64,000 bases of DNA from Paraburkholderia sp. BL10I2N1 (lineage in GTDB: Bacteria; Pseudomonadota; Gammaproteobacteria; Burkholderiales; Burkholderiaceae). The position numbers were made by a program, and so were the translations under genes. The stretch's first letter is position 1; every line of letters begins with the position of its first letter. The stretch is taken from the NCBI RefSeq assembly GCF_004361815.1, contig NZ_SNWA01000002.1, positions 1,364,001 to 1,428,000 of the forward strand, read 5' to 3'. Positions 29,202 through 38,030 of this stretch are shown here, piece by piece. Under the pieces are notes generated by a model that had not been told where the DNA came from, made no database searches, and saw nothing but the letters and a program-made list of their open reading frames with translations.

Positions 29202-30410
29202 TCAATGGCCAGCCCGTCGCTTGATAGCGTCGGCAATTGCTTCCCCGACGTAGCCAACGTTGTTATCGTTCAACCCCGCGACACAAATCCGCCCAGATTG
29301 AACAAGGTAGATCGACTTGCGCTCGCGTAAAGCGTCGACCTCCGCCGCGCTCAACCCGGTGTAGCTGAACATGCCGCGCTGATCTGTCAGATAGCTCGCA
29401 TCGACATCCGGCACGAGCGTTTCGAGCGTCGAACGCAGTTTGTGTCGCATCTCCTTCATGCGTTGGCGCATCTTTCCGAGTTCCTGATGCCAGTGCCGCG
29501 TCGTCTCCGGATCGCTCAGAACGGTGCTGACCAGTTGAGCGCCAAAGGCCGGAGGACTGGAATAGACCTGCCTGACCGTCGCTTTGAGTTGGCCAAGCAC
29601 CCGCGATGCGGTCTCCGCATCCGAACATACGATCGAGAGAGCACCCGCGCGCTCGCCATAGAGCGAGAAGTTCTTCGAGAACGAATTGGTCACGATGAAC
29701 TGCAGACCAGCCTCGACCATTTTGCGGATCGGAACAGCATCCTCGTCGAGCCCATCTCCAAAGCCCTGGTATGCCATATCCACGAATGGCAAGAGCTGAC
29801 GGCGTTTCAAAAGGTCGATGACGTTTGCGAACTGTTCCGCTGACAGGTCCGCGCCGGTCGGGTTCTGACATGACGGTTGCAGCAGCACGATGCTGCGTTC
29901 GGGCAACGTATTCAGCACCGAAATCATCGCGTCGAAATCGATGCGGTTTTTCCCGCTATCGAAGTACGGATAGGCATTCACCTTCAAATGTGCCGACTCG
30001 AGCAGTACGCGGTGGTTATCCCACGTGGGGTCGCTAATCCATATGCTGCTGTCCGGCAAATAGGCTTTGATGAATCGTGCCGCAATGTGAATCGATCCGG
30101 AGCCGCCAATCGAATGAACGGTAGCAATGCGTCCGGATTTCACAGCCTCGGAATCTTCCCCGAAGACGAGTCGCTGGACGGTCGCCCGGTATGTCGCATC
30201 ACCTTCCATTGGCAGATAGGTGTGGGGCTTGGACGCCCGCTGAATCATCGCGGTTGCTTGCCTGACGGATTCGAGGACAGGAATCTTCCCCGCCTCGTCA
30301 TAGTAGAGACCGATACCGAGGTTGGTCTTTTCAGGCCGTTTGTCGGCTAAATACGCTTCCATCAGCGAGAGAATCGGGTCGCCAGGGTACGCTTCTACGT
30401 GCTTGAACAT
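29202..30410 (-). CDS. Aromatic/aspartate aminotransferase (class I, PLP)
   Basis: This 402-aa AspC/TyrB-family enzyme starts MFKHVEAYPGDPILSLMEAY, as the family does. It has the PLP-region motifs LLQPSCQNPTGADLS near residues 184-198 and the PLP lysine in TNSFSKNFSLYGERAGAL near residue 247. Arg in SGRICVAGLN near the C terminus binds the substrate carboxylate. In this operon, next to tryptophan dioxygenase, it could transaminate tryptophan to indolepyruvate or kynurenine to kynurenate. The ATG at 30408-30410 gives the normal family length. Confidence 0.87.
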   Translation of the reverse strand: MFKHVEAYPGDPILSLMEAYLADKRPEKTNLGIGLYYDEAGKIPVLESVRQATAMIQRASKPHTYLPMEGDATYRATVQRLVFGEDSEAVKSGRIATVHSIGGSGSIHIAARFIKAYLPDSSIWISDPTWDNHRVLLESAHLKVNAYPYFDSGKNRIDFDAMISVLNTLPERSIVLLQPSCQNPTGADLSAEQFANVIDLLKRRQLLPFVDMAYQGFGDGLDEDAVPIRKMVEAGLQFIVTNSFSKNFSLYGERAGALSIVCSDAETASRVLGQLKATVRQVYSSPPAFGAQLVSTVLSDPETTRHWHQELGKMRQRMKEMRHKLRSTLETLVPDVDASYLTDQRGMFSYTGLSAAEVDALRERKSIYLVQSGRICVAGLNDNNVGYVGEAIADAIKRRAGH

Positions 30411-30462
30411 TGCAGTAATCCAGTGAATTTTTTTGGCGGATCTTGGAACCGGTAAGGGAAAA

Positions 30463-31332
30463 TCAGAGATTGGTCCGGGCCTGCCATAGCTCCGGGAACA
30501 GCACCACATCCAGCATCTTCCTCAGGTATCCGACGCCTTCGGTGCCACCCGTGCCACGTTTGAATCCGATGACACGTTCGACCGTCGTCAGATGGCGGAA
30601 CCGCCATTGCCGGAACGAGTCTTCAATGTCCACGAGTTTTTCGGCTAACTGATAGAGATCCCAGTACTCTTTCGGATTGCGATACACCCGCAGCCATGCT
30701 TCGGCCACCGACGCGTTGTAACGTGTTGGTTGAGTCCAGTCCGCATTGAGCCGGTCGTGTTCAACGAACAGGCCGGCGTGCGCGAGCAACCTGATGCTCT
30801 CGTCGTACAGGGACGGGAGTTCCAGCGCCTCCTGGAGCCGCTGGATGTTTTCAGGCAGGTGCTCACGAGGACGCAGCATCGTTGGGTTCTTGTTGCCCAG
30901 CAGGAACTCGATCTCCCTGTACTGATGGGACTGGAAACCCGACGACAAGCCAAGGTAAGGCCTCATCGCCCTATATTCGGGAGGGGTCATCGTCGCGAGA
31001 ACGCTCCAGGCCTGCACGAGCTGGTCCATGATCCGGGAGACACGCGCGAGCATCTTGAAGACCGGCTGAAGCTCGCCACCCCGAATACCCGCTCTGGAGG
31101 CGCGCAATTCGTGCAACATGAGCTTCATCCAAAGCTCGGATGTCTGATGCTGAACGATAAATAGCATCTCGTTGTGATCGGGAGAAAGCGGATGCGGTGC
31201 GTCAAGGACTTCATCGAGGTGAAGGTAATCGCCGTAGCTCATCGAACTGGCGAAGTCTAGTTGTGCGTTGTGCCAGCCTCCATCGACAGCAGATTCCTTT
31301 TTGGCTTCATTTCCTGAGAAAGGGCAACTCAT
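30463..31332 (-). CDS. kynA: Tryptophan 2,3-dioxygenase
   Basis: This 289-aa haem dioxygenase converts L-tryptophan to N-formylkynurenine. Diagnostic segments are [20 protein letters not shown] with the active-site His near residue 61, [20 protein letters not shown] with the substrate-binding Arg near residue 130, and [20 protein letters not shown] with the proximal haem-ligand His near residue 246. The length is normal. The usual partners kynB (formamidase) and kynU (kynureninase) are not in this window, so this gene has been recruited to a different operon. It lies between formaldehyde dehydrogenase and the aminotransferase. It is the key clue to the substrate of the whole cluster. Confidence 0.94.
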   Translation of the reverse strand: MSCPFSGNEAKKESAVDGGWHNAQLDFASSMSYGDYLHLDEVLDAPHPLSPDHNEMLFIVQHQTSELWMKLMLHELRASRAGIRGGELQPVFKMLARVSRIMDQLVQAWSVLATMTPPEYRAMRPYLGLSSGFQSHQYREIEFLLGNKNPTMLRPREHLPENIQRLQEALELPSLYDESIRLLAHAGLFVEHDRLNADWTQPTRYNASVAEAWLRVYRNPKEYWDLYQLAEKLVDIEDSFRQWRFRHLTTVERVIGFKRGTGGTEGVGYLRKMLDVVLFPELWQARTNL

Positions 31333-31384
31333 TTGTGTGCTTCGTCAAATGTCTAAATTAAAAAGGCCAGCATTTCTTTGGACG

Positions 31385-32587
31385 TTACGCCGCAGCCTTG
31401 AAACTGCCGTGCGGATCAATAACAAATTTCTTCGGCACGCCCGAGTCGAATTCGGCGTACCCATCCGGTGCGCGGTCGAGATCGATGACCGTGACATTGA
31501 CCACGTCCGCAATGTTCAGACGGTCCCAGAGGATTGCTTGCATCAAGCTTCGGTTGTACTTCATGACAGGGGTCTGCCCAGTGAAGAACGCATGCGACTT
31601 CGCCCACCCTAGCCCGAATCGCACCGAGAGGCTGCCCTTCTGCGCCGCTGCATCGCTCGCGCCCGGATCATCTGTCACGTAGAGGCCCGGAATGCCGATC
31701 TTTCCAGCAACTCGAGTGACTTCCATCAACGAGTTCAGCACGGTCGCGGGAGCCTCGACCTGTGACCCGGAGTGGCCATGTCCGCGCGCTTCGAAGCCAA
31801 CGCAATCGATGGCGCTATCGACTTCCGGCTCGCCAAGCAGATTGGCGATCTGGTCTGCGAGCGGAGCATCCTCGGAAAGATCGACCGTCTCGAATCCGAC
31901 GCGCCTGGCATGCTCCAGCCGTTTGGGATTCACGTCCCCGACGATGGTCACCGCTGCGCCAAGGAGCCTTGCCGAGGCCGCCGCGGCCAGCCCGACGGGA
32001 CCCGCGCCCGCGACGTATACCGTGGCACCCGGTGCAACACCGGCCGTTACAGCCCCGTGATATCCAGTCGGCAGGATGTCGGACAGGCAGGTGAGATCGC
32101 GAATCTTCGCCATTGCCCGATCACGGTCGGGGAACTTGAGGAGGTTGAAGTCGGCGTAGGGCACCATCACAAATTCGGCCTGTCCGCCGATCCAGCCGCC
32201 CATATCGACATAGCCGTACGCACCTCCGGCGCGCGCGGGATTCACGGTCAGACACACCCCGGTATTCTGTGCCTTGCACATCGGACAGCGTCCACACGCC
32301 ACGTTGAACGGCACAGAAACAAGATCGCCCTTCTTCAACGTCACGACGTCGGAACCAACTTCGATCACTTCACCCGTGATCTCGTGTCCCAACACGAGCC
32401 CCGCCGGCGCGGTAGTTCTACCTCGCACCATGTGCTGGTCGGAGCCACAAATGTTCGTGGCAACGACCCGAAGGATGACCCCATGGCTGGCTTTACGACC
32501 GGCCGGGTCGGAAAGCTCGGGGAACGCAATATTGCGCACCTCGACCTTTCCGGGTTCCACATAGACCACTCCACGATTTCCTGACAT
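31385..32587 (-). CDS. fdhA: Glutathione-independent formaldehyde dehydrogenase (zinc, NAD-dependent)
   Basis: This 400-aa medium-chain dehydrogenase has catalytic zinc ligands in ATNICGSDQHM near residue 47 and GHEITGEV near residue 68, a structural-zinc cysteine cluster CGRCPMCKAQNTGVC near residues 98-112, and the nucleotide motif VAGAGPVGLAAAAS near residue 193. The glutathione-independent enzyme oxidises formaldehyde to formate in the cytoplasm. Its placement as first gene of the minus operon, divergent from the Rieske oxygenase, strongly implies that the pathway releases formaldehyde by N-demethylation. GGAGA precedes the ATG. Confidence 0.93.
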   Translation of the reverse strand: MSGNRGVVYVEPGKVEVRNIAFPELSDPAGRKASHGVILRVVATNICGSDQHMVRGRTTAPAGLVLGHEITGEVIEVGSDVVTLKKGDLVSVPFNVACGRCPMCKAQNTGVCLTVNPARAGGAYGYVDMGGWIGGQAEFVMVPYADFNLLKFPDRDRAMAKIRDLTCLSDILPTGYHGAVTAGVAPGATVYVAGAGPVGLAAAASARLLGAAVTIVGDVNPKRLEHARRVGFETVDLSEDAPLADQIANLLGEPEVDSAIDCVGFEARGHGHSGSQVEAPATVLNSLMEVTRVAGKIGIPGLYVTDDPGASDAAAQKGSLSVRFGLGWAKSHAFFTGQTPVMKYNRSLMQAILWDRLNIADVVNVTVIDLDRAPDGYAEFDSGVPKKFVIDPHGSFKAAA

Positions 32588-32970
32588 GACGTCTCCGAGT
32601 TTGTTTTCGCGGGGAATCGGGTGCAGTTGCTGTTACGACTGCCCGGACTCACAGCTGTTGCCAAAGCCGCCCGTTCTGAGCGATGTCCGGCAATCATCTG
32701 AGCTGGAGACTTCACCGTCAAAGCAGTATTTCTGGTTTATCGCATGCAGATTTGCATGCATAGGCCCGCAGCCCGGTGCGGGTTGGTCTGCGCGGCAGCA
32801 GGCCCGTTGCTGTACCCTGCAATCGATCAAAACGCGAGTGGCATCGATGCGTGGCCATCAAAAATTCATGCAAACCATCAGTTTTCATGGCTTGCAAGCG
32901 TTTCATCCGGCGGGTCAAATCGGCAGGCGAACATGACTTGTGATGCATTTCAATCTAACCGAACACCATC
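32588..32970. other. Divergent promoter region between fdhA and the Rieske oxygenase
   Basis: This 383-base region has no gene and must hold both divergent promoters. It carries the operator-like block at 32727-32761 and, nearer the Rieske gene around 32867-32900, further GCATG/CATGC-type half-sites (ATTCATGCAAACC, TTCATGGCTTGCAAG) that resemble the same motif. Confidence 0.6.
32727..32761. promoter_or_regulatory. Candidate operator B (copy of the block upstream of the betaine importer)
   Basis: TATTTCTGGTTTATCGCATG at 32727-32746 differs from operator A at only two bases and continues into the dyad GCAT-N10-ATGC. It is about 140 bases upstream of fdhA and 210 bases upstream of the Rieske gene, suited to joint control of the two transcripts. 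Confidence 0.6.
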
Positions 32971-34218
32971 ATGCTGCCGAACAGTCAACTTATCTCTCTT
33001 ATTGAATCCCGCGTGAACGGGCGGTCGTTGCCGCAGCCGTTCTACACCGACGAAGGCGTGTTCGAGTGCGACCTCGAACTGATCTGGGAACGTCAATGGA
33101 TACTCGCCGGCGTTGCAGCCCAGATTCCAAAACCAGGCAACTGGTTCACGCTCGAGGTGGGATCGAGTTCTATCGTCGTAATCCGGGATCGCAGTAAAGC
33201 GATCCGGGCGTTCTACAACACTTGCCGCCATCGCGGCTCCAGAATCTGCGCGGGCGACAAGGGATCGTCGGGTACGCTCGTATGCCCGTATCATCAATGG
33301 ACCTATGGCCTGGACGGCAAACTGCTGTTCACCAAGGAGATGGGTGAAGAATTCGATGCGTCGCAATACTCGCTCAAGCCTGTGCATTGCGAATCGGTCG
33401 AAGGCTACATCTTTATCTCGCTTGCAGCGACACCGGCACCGTTCGATGAATTTCGCAAGCAGGTCTCGCCATACATCAAGCCTCATGGCCTAGGCGACGC
33501 AAAAATCGCGTTCGAGTCGACTATTATCGAAAAGGGCAACTGGAAGCTCGTTCTCGAGAACAATCGCGAGTGCTATCACTGCACAGCAAGCCACCCCGAG
33601 CTTCTGCGCACGATCTCCGAGTTCGATGGGCCGACCGATCCAAGATTCGGCGGCGAATACGCAGCAAAATGCGAGAAAGACGAGGCGCGCTGGACTGCGT
33701 CCGGACTGCCTTTCAAGCCAATCGAAACAGACGAGGGGTATCGGATGGTACGCGTTGCAATGGAACGCGGACTTTCCTTTACGATGTCCGGTGAACTCGC
33801 CTGCAAGAAGCTGCTGGGTACCAACGAGGACGAGGACGTCGGCTCGTTGCGTTTGCTTCGCTTCCCCAATACGTGGAACCACGTTCTTTCCGATCATGCC
33901 ATTGCGTTCAGGCTGCTTCCGCTCAGCGCGACGGAAACGCAGGTGACGACATGGTGGCTGGTCAATGGGGATGCCGTGGAAGGCGAAGACTATGACATCG
34001 ACAACCTGACCTCGGTCTGGAACGCCACGAACGCTCAGGACCAGCGACTCGTCGAAGCGAATCAGCAAGGCATCAACTCGAAGGGCTATCAGCCTGGTCC
34101 CTACTCCCCGCTCGTCGAGCGTGGCGTGACGGAGTTCATCGACTGGTATCTGAACACACTGAAGACCGAGTTGAAGGGTGCGCCGAAGACAATTCCGTTG
34201 GAGTGCATTTCAGAATGA
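32971..34218 (+). CDS. Rieske oxygenase alpha subunit, quaternary-amine (betaine) demethylase family
   Basis: This 415-aa ring-hydroxylating-type oxygenase is related to stachydrine demethylase, glycine betaine monooxygenase and carnitine oxygenase. The Rieske cluster motif is CRHRGSRIC (Cys-x-His) and CPYHQW (Cys-x2-His), residues about 85-113. The mononuclear iron site follows in ENNRECYHCTASHPE near residues 195-209, with the Glu/His pattern of N-demethylating members. It would hydroxylate an N-methyl group so that it leaves as formaldehyde. The stop overlaps the start of the reductase gene (ATGA). The substrate is not known; neighbours suggest an N-trimethylated or N-methylated tryptophan. 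Confidence 0.9.
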   Translation: MLPNSQLISLIESRVNGRSLPQPFYTDEGVFECDLELIWERQWILAGVAAQIPKPGNWFTLEVGSSSIVVIRDRSKAIRAFYNTCRHRGSRICAGDKGSSGTLVCPYHQWTYGLDGKLLFTKEMGEEFDASQYSLKPVHCESVEGYIFISLAATPAPFDEFRKQVSPYIKPHGLGDAKIAFESTIIEKGNWKLVLENNRECYHCTASHPELLRTISEFDGPTDPRFGGEYAAKCEKDEARWTASGLPFKPIETDEGYRMVRVAMERGLSFTMSGELACKKLLGTNEDEDVGSLRLLRFPNTWNHVLSDHAIAFRLLPLSATETQVTTWWLVNGDAVEGEDYDIDNLTSVWNATNAQDQRLVEANQQGINSKGYQPGPYSPLVERGVTEFIDWYLNTLKTELKGAPKTIPLECISE

Positions 34219-35246
34219 CGGCGACCGCTTTCACTGAGGCCATTTGCCTCGGCGTCACACGAGAGAACTGGAACGTAAAGACGTTCCGGTTTTCGCTTGC
34301 TCAACCTCAGGAGTCTTTCAGATTCAAGGCTGGGCAGTATGTGACGCTAAGCGTGGACACCGGGAACGAAACACTTTTCCGGTGTTACACCATTTCTTCG
34401 GCACCGGACAGTCAAGGCAACACCACGTTCGACATCACGGTCAAACGCTCGCCGACCGGCGCCATCTCGACATGGCTTCATGACAGATTGACAGTCGGTA
34501 AAAGCTTGCATGTTTCCCGACCCGCCGGCGACTTCATCTTGCCCGGCAACCATAGGGAGCCGCTGCTTTTTGTAGCCGGAGGCGTAGGCATAACGCCGCT
34601 CATTTCGATGGCGCGAGCCATCTATGCCGAAGGAAAAAACGCCGACATCCAGTTTCTGCAGTTCGCCAGGACGTCTGCCGATATCCTCTTCCACGAGGAA
34701 ATGCAGCGGATAGCTCGCTCGTCCTGTGGCATCAGCGCGCACTTCTACACTTCGGAGGAAGCGAACAGGGAATTTTCCTCCGGACTTCTTTCCAACGAAG
34801 TCCTTGACCAGGCAGTTCCGGACTGGACCTCCAGACAAGTGCTGTGTTGCGGACCAGACGCGTTCATGTCGATCATGCGCAGCCTGTTTCTTGAGAACGG
34901 CGGCAGTGCGTCCCGCTTCCATCAGGAGAGGTTCCAACTGCCTGAGCAAGCCCCCGTGCACGTGCCGGATTCCGTTGGTATATCGCGAATCCGACTATCG
35001 CGGTCGCTCGTCGAATTCGACTGCACGCCCGGTACAACGATTCTGGATGCGCTCCACGCGCTGCCGAATGGCCCCAAAATTCCCAATGCGTGTCGCTCCG
35101 GCTTGTGCGGAACTTGCAAGCTTCGCAAACTGGATGGGCAAGTCGAGATGAACCACAACGGCGGAATCACGGACGAAGAGATCGACGAAGGCTACGTCCT
35201 TCCTTGCTGCTCTGTACCGCTATCGGACGTCACCATCGAGTACTAG
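34215..35246 (+). CDS. Flavin/2Fe-2S hybrid reductase for the Rieske oxygenase (GbcB-like)
   Basis: This 343-aa protein has an FAD-binding barrel (YTISSAP near residue 60), an NAD(P)-binding domain (LLFVAGGVGITPLISMA near residue 118) and a C-terminal plant-type ferredoxin domain. That domain's ligands lie in NACRSGLCGTCKL and CC near the end. It passes electrons from NAD(P)H to the Rieske centre. I placed the start at 34215, where the ATG overlaps the oxygenase stop, rather than four codons upstream. The pair forms a two-gene plus-strand operon divergent from fdhA. Confidence 0.92.
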   Translation: MTATAFTEAICLGVTRENWNVKTFRFSLAQPQESFRFKAGQYVTLSVDTGNETLFRCYTISSAPDSQGNTTFDITVKRSPTGAISTWLHDRLTVGKSLHVSRPAGDFILPGNHREPLLFVAGGVGITPLISMARAIYAEGKNADIQFLQFARTSADILFHEEMQRIARSSCGISAHFYTSEEANREFSSGLLSNEVLDQAVPDWTSRQVLCCGPDAFMSIMRSLFLENGGSASRFHQERFQLPEQAPVHVPDSVGISRIRLSRSLVEFDCTPGTTILDALHALPNGPKIPNACRSGLCGTCKLRKLDGQVEMNHNGGITDEEIDEGYVLPCCSVPLSDVTIEY

Positions 35247-35259
35247 GCGATAAAGGCGG

Positions 35260-36171
35260 CTATGCCCAGACACTCTGATTTGCGAAATCAATCAGCCAAT
35301 CGAGAAAGACCTTGGCGGGCGAACTGAGCTCTTCATTGTCCGCGTAGACAATGTATTCGCACAGCCCGGTTTTGATCGATACAGCGAGCGGCCGGACGAG
35401 GAGTGCCTCCCTGTCTTCCTGCGGAACACCATAGGCCCAAGCGAGCGCGACTCCTTTCCCGCTGCAGGCCGCGCGATAAACGAGATCATAATTGGAAAGC
35501 GTCAGGATCTTTCTCACGGCACCAGGCTGAAAGCCCGCGCTTTCAAGCCACGCGTCCCAGGAATTGGATTCCGCACTGTCGGAGTCGTACTCGATGAGTT
35601 CGCACTCCATCAAGTCCTGCACCTTTTCTATTTTGTGGTTGCTCTGATAAGACGGAGAGCAAACCGGAAAAATCTCCTCTTCGAAAAGCTTCACCTTCGT
35701 CAGATTTGGCCAATGCCCATCGCCATACCTGATGGCAAGGTCGATGGGTTCGTGCCACGGGTCAACCGGCGTATTACTCGCCAGCACCCGAATATCAATG
35801 TTCGGGTATTGGCTTCGGAATTCGAAGATTGCGGGCATCAACCAGAAGTTGGCCATCGCATTGCTTGCCGCAATGGTGACGGTACTGGTGTCGAGCGCTT
35901 CGATCATCGTCACGGCTCGGCGAATCGTATTCAAGCTCTGCGCAATAGCCTGCTGAAAGATAAGCCCAGCGCGCGGCAACTGGATCTCCTTGTGCCGTCG
36001 AGTGAACAGCGGCACACCCATGCGCTCTTCGAGCACCTGAATCTGCCTGCTTACGGCCCCCTGTGAAAGGTGAAGCTCTTCAGCCGCCTTGGTGAAGCTC
36101 ATCAGTCTCGCCGATGCCTCGAAAGCAGAAATCGTGTTCAGCGGCGGCAGCCGCTTACGTGGGGTGGGCAA
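35260..36171 (-). CDS. LysR-family regulator (GcvA-like), probable regulator of the betaine/tryptophan island
   Basis: This 303-aa protein has a helix-turn-helix in LNTISAFEASARLMSFTKAA to LSQGAVSRQIQVLEERMG (residues about 11-52) and a LysR effector domain. It lies 13 bases after the reductase stop in convergent orientation and is the only regulator within the island, so it is the likely reader of the repeated operator block. GcvA-type regulators often respond to amino acids or their derivatives. Confidence 0.88.
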   Translation of the reverse strand: MPTPRKRLPPLNTISAFEASARLMSFTKAAEELHLSQGAVSRQIQVLEERMGVPLFTRRHKEIQLPRAGLIFQQAIAQSLNTIRRAVTMIEALDTSTVTIAASNAMANFWLMPAIFEFRSQYPNIDIRVLASNTPVDPWHEPIDLAIRYGDGHWPNLTKVKLFEEEIFPVCSPSYQSNHKIEKVQDLMECELIEYDSDSAESNSWDAWLESAGFQPGAVRKILTLSNYDLVYRAACSGKGVALAWAYGVPQEDREALLVRPLAVSIKTGLCEYIVYADNEELSSPAKVFLDWLIDFANQSVWA

Positions 36172-37121
36172 CTTGGCAGTCTCCGGATGCTTGCGTCAAA
36201 ACTCCAGGCCCAACGGCCTCAGCGGGGCACTGTACTGCATTCAAAATCGGTGGACTAGGGAATTAAGACAGCGCCCGGTCAGGACATACCCTAGGAACGG
36301 CTGAACCGCCGGATATCTACCGTCCGGCAGTTCAACAGAGAATCAAAAAGTGAATGACTGGTCACTTCTTGCATCAGTAATCGCATGCAGGAGCCTTTTG
36401 GGTAATCGTCCTTTTCGTGCAAAATCTGGCGCTTTGGTCCGAAAACCCGTGATTATTCAACGATTTGCCAGATCGAGCTTGATGTGACAGACACTCAGCC
36501 GGAAAACCTTGCTGGACAAGGCTCTGCGAGCGGCGACCGCCAGATTTTGCACGAAAAGGACGATTACCCCGACTTCGAGCCGCGAGCCCCCTATTCGGAA
36601 CGTTGCTTAATAGATTGTCCTCGAGCCAGGCAGATCCTCATCCGCGTTGCCAAGGAAACTTGGTGACCTGCGACGCCTGCGCCACGGGCAGCAATCAAAT
36701 GGCTACTGATATCGCTTCAGTTCGTAACTGACTGCACGAAACGAGCGAGCTCACGTCTTTACCGTTGCTGCAGTATGTCAGCGTCTGGTCGCGGTATGCG
36801 AGAAGCGTCGAGAGTTAATGGTGCGGCCTCTTACTGTTCAAGGCTACAGCGTTGTATGGTGTCGTGTTGCGGAATATCGCCCGATCGGCGATGTTACCGG
36901 TTCTGCTGTATTTCACGAGTCTATGCGATGCCAGACTCGGGAGCACAAAAGCCAAGCGCTAATACCCAACATAGCCCGCCAGAATCCACGCGCGCGGGTC
37001 CCTGGCCGCCACTTGAGCTTCGTCTCGCAAACTGCTTAAGCTAGACTTAACGACGATTAGGTCTTCGGGCCTCAATATGCATCGGGTCTGACGTTCATCC
37101 CATTCCTGCGTTAAAACTGCA
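36172..37121. other. Gene-free stretch between two divergent LysR genes
   Basis: This 950-base region has no supported coding sequence. It contains the 32-bp inverted-repeat pair at 36400-36569 and a small hairpin around 36300-36337 (GCCGGA and TCCGGC arms). A half-match to the island's operator, ATCGCATGCAG, sits near 36380. Short frames here lack ribosome sites and recognisable products. Confidence 0.55.
36400..36569. repeat. MITE-like element: perfect 32-bp inverted repeats around a 106-bp core
   Basis: Bases 36400-36431 and 36538-36569 are exact inverse complements; the left arm starts GGGTAATCGTCCTTTTCGTG. The 106-bp interior has no coding capacity. Long perfect terminal repeats with a tiny non-coding core are the layout of a miniature transposable element or a pair of transposon ends left by internal deletion. 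I could not find a flanking target duplication, and I do not recognise the parent element. Confidence 0.6.
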
Positions 37122-38018
37122 ATGACAACGGTTATTCCCGACTTGCGCCTGCTCCGCGTGTTCATGAGCGTCGTACAGCAGCAAGGGTTCGCCCGCGCGC
37201 AGCACGAGCTGAACATGTCGACCTCAGCGATCAGCACGTACATGAGTCAACTTGAAGCCCAGCTCGGCGTGGTGCTCTGTCATCGTGGACGCGGCGGCTT
37301 CAGTCTCACGCCCAAGGGCGCCGAGTTTCACGTCGAAGCGCAACGGCTGCTCGGCGAAGTCGATGGCTTCGAGCGCTTCGCCGCCGACCTGAAAGGCGAC
37401 CTGCGCGGTAATCTCAAGATTGGCATGCTCGACGGCATCGTGACCGACACGAACCTTCCGCTCGATGCGACCATCGCGGCCTTCTCAGCTGCGCGCCCCG
37501 CCGTTCATCTTCATCTGCTGCTGGGTGGATCGAACGAGCTTCAGGTGCACGTGCTCAACAACCGGCTCGATGCAGCTATCAGCACCGTGCAGCTCAAGAT
37601 GAACGGCCTGAAGTACAACCCGATCTATCGCGAGCGTCACAACCTGTACTGCGCGGACAAGCATCCGCTCTTTCATGTCCGCCGCGTGAGCGAGAGCGAT
37701 CTGGAGAATCATCGCTTTGTGGGCCGCGCTTCGTGGAATCGGGCGATCCACATGCGGCACGGCATGCGCGACACGCAAGCGACGGCGAACAGCGTCGAAG
37801 GCCAGTTGATCCTGATTCTGTCGGGCGCGTATATCGGCTTCCTGCCCGTGCATTTCGCGCAGCGATGGGTGGACGACGGCCGTTTGCGCGCGCTCGCGCC
37901 CGGCACGATGCGCTTCGATCTGTCGTTCGCATTCATCGAACGTCAGAGCCGCTCGAACGAACCGCTGACGAAGGAGTTTCTCGAACTGCTTCGACAGCGG
38001 ATCGGCTCAGAGGCTTGA
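37122..38018 (+). CDS. LysR-family transcriptional regulator
   Basis: This 298-aa protein has an N-terminal helix-turn-helix (LRLLRVFMSVVQQQGFARAQ to SAISTYMSQLEAQLG, residues about 8-50) and a LysR effector domain. Its stop codon lies at the left edge of the inferred inversion. Before that inversion it would have stood tail-to-tail with the M20 hydrolase gene. It may control the ABC/M20 genes at 39390-43256, but the rearrangement makes the pairing uncertain. Confidence 0.85.
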   Translation: MTTVIPDLRLLRVFMSVVQQQGFARAQHELNMSTSAISTYMSQLEAQLGVVLCHRGRGGFSLTPKGAEFHVEAQRLLGEVDGFERFAADLKGDLRGNLKIGMLDGIVTDTNLPLDATIAAFSAARPAVHLHLLLGGSNELQVHVLNNRLDAAISTVQLKMNGLKYNPIYRERHNLYCADKHPLFHVRRVSESDLENHRFVGRASWNRAIHMRHGMRDTQATANSVEGQLILILSGAYIGFLPVHFAQRWVDDGRLRALAPGTMRFDLSFAFIERQSRSNEPLTKEFLELLRQRIGSEA

Positions 38019-38030
38019 ACGCGCGCTTAT

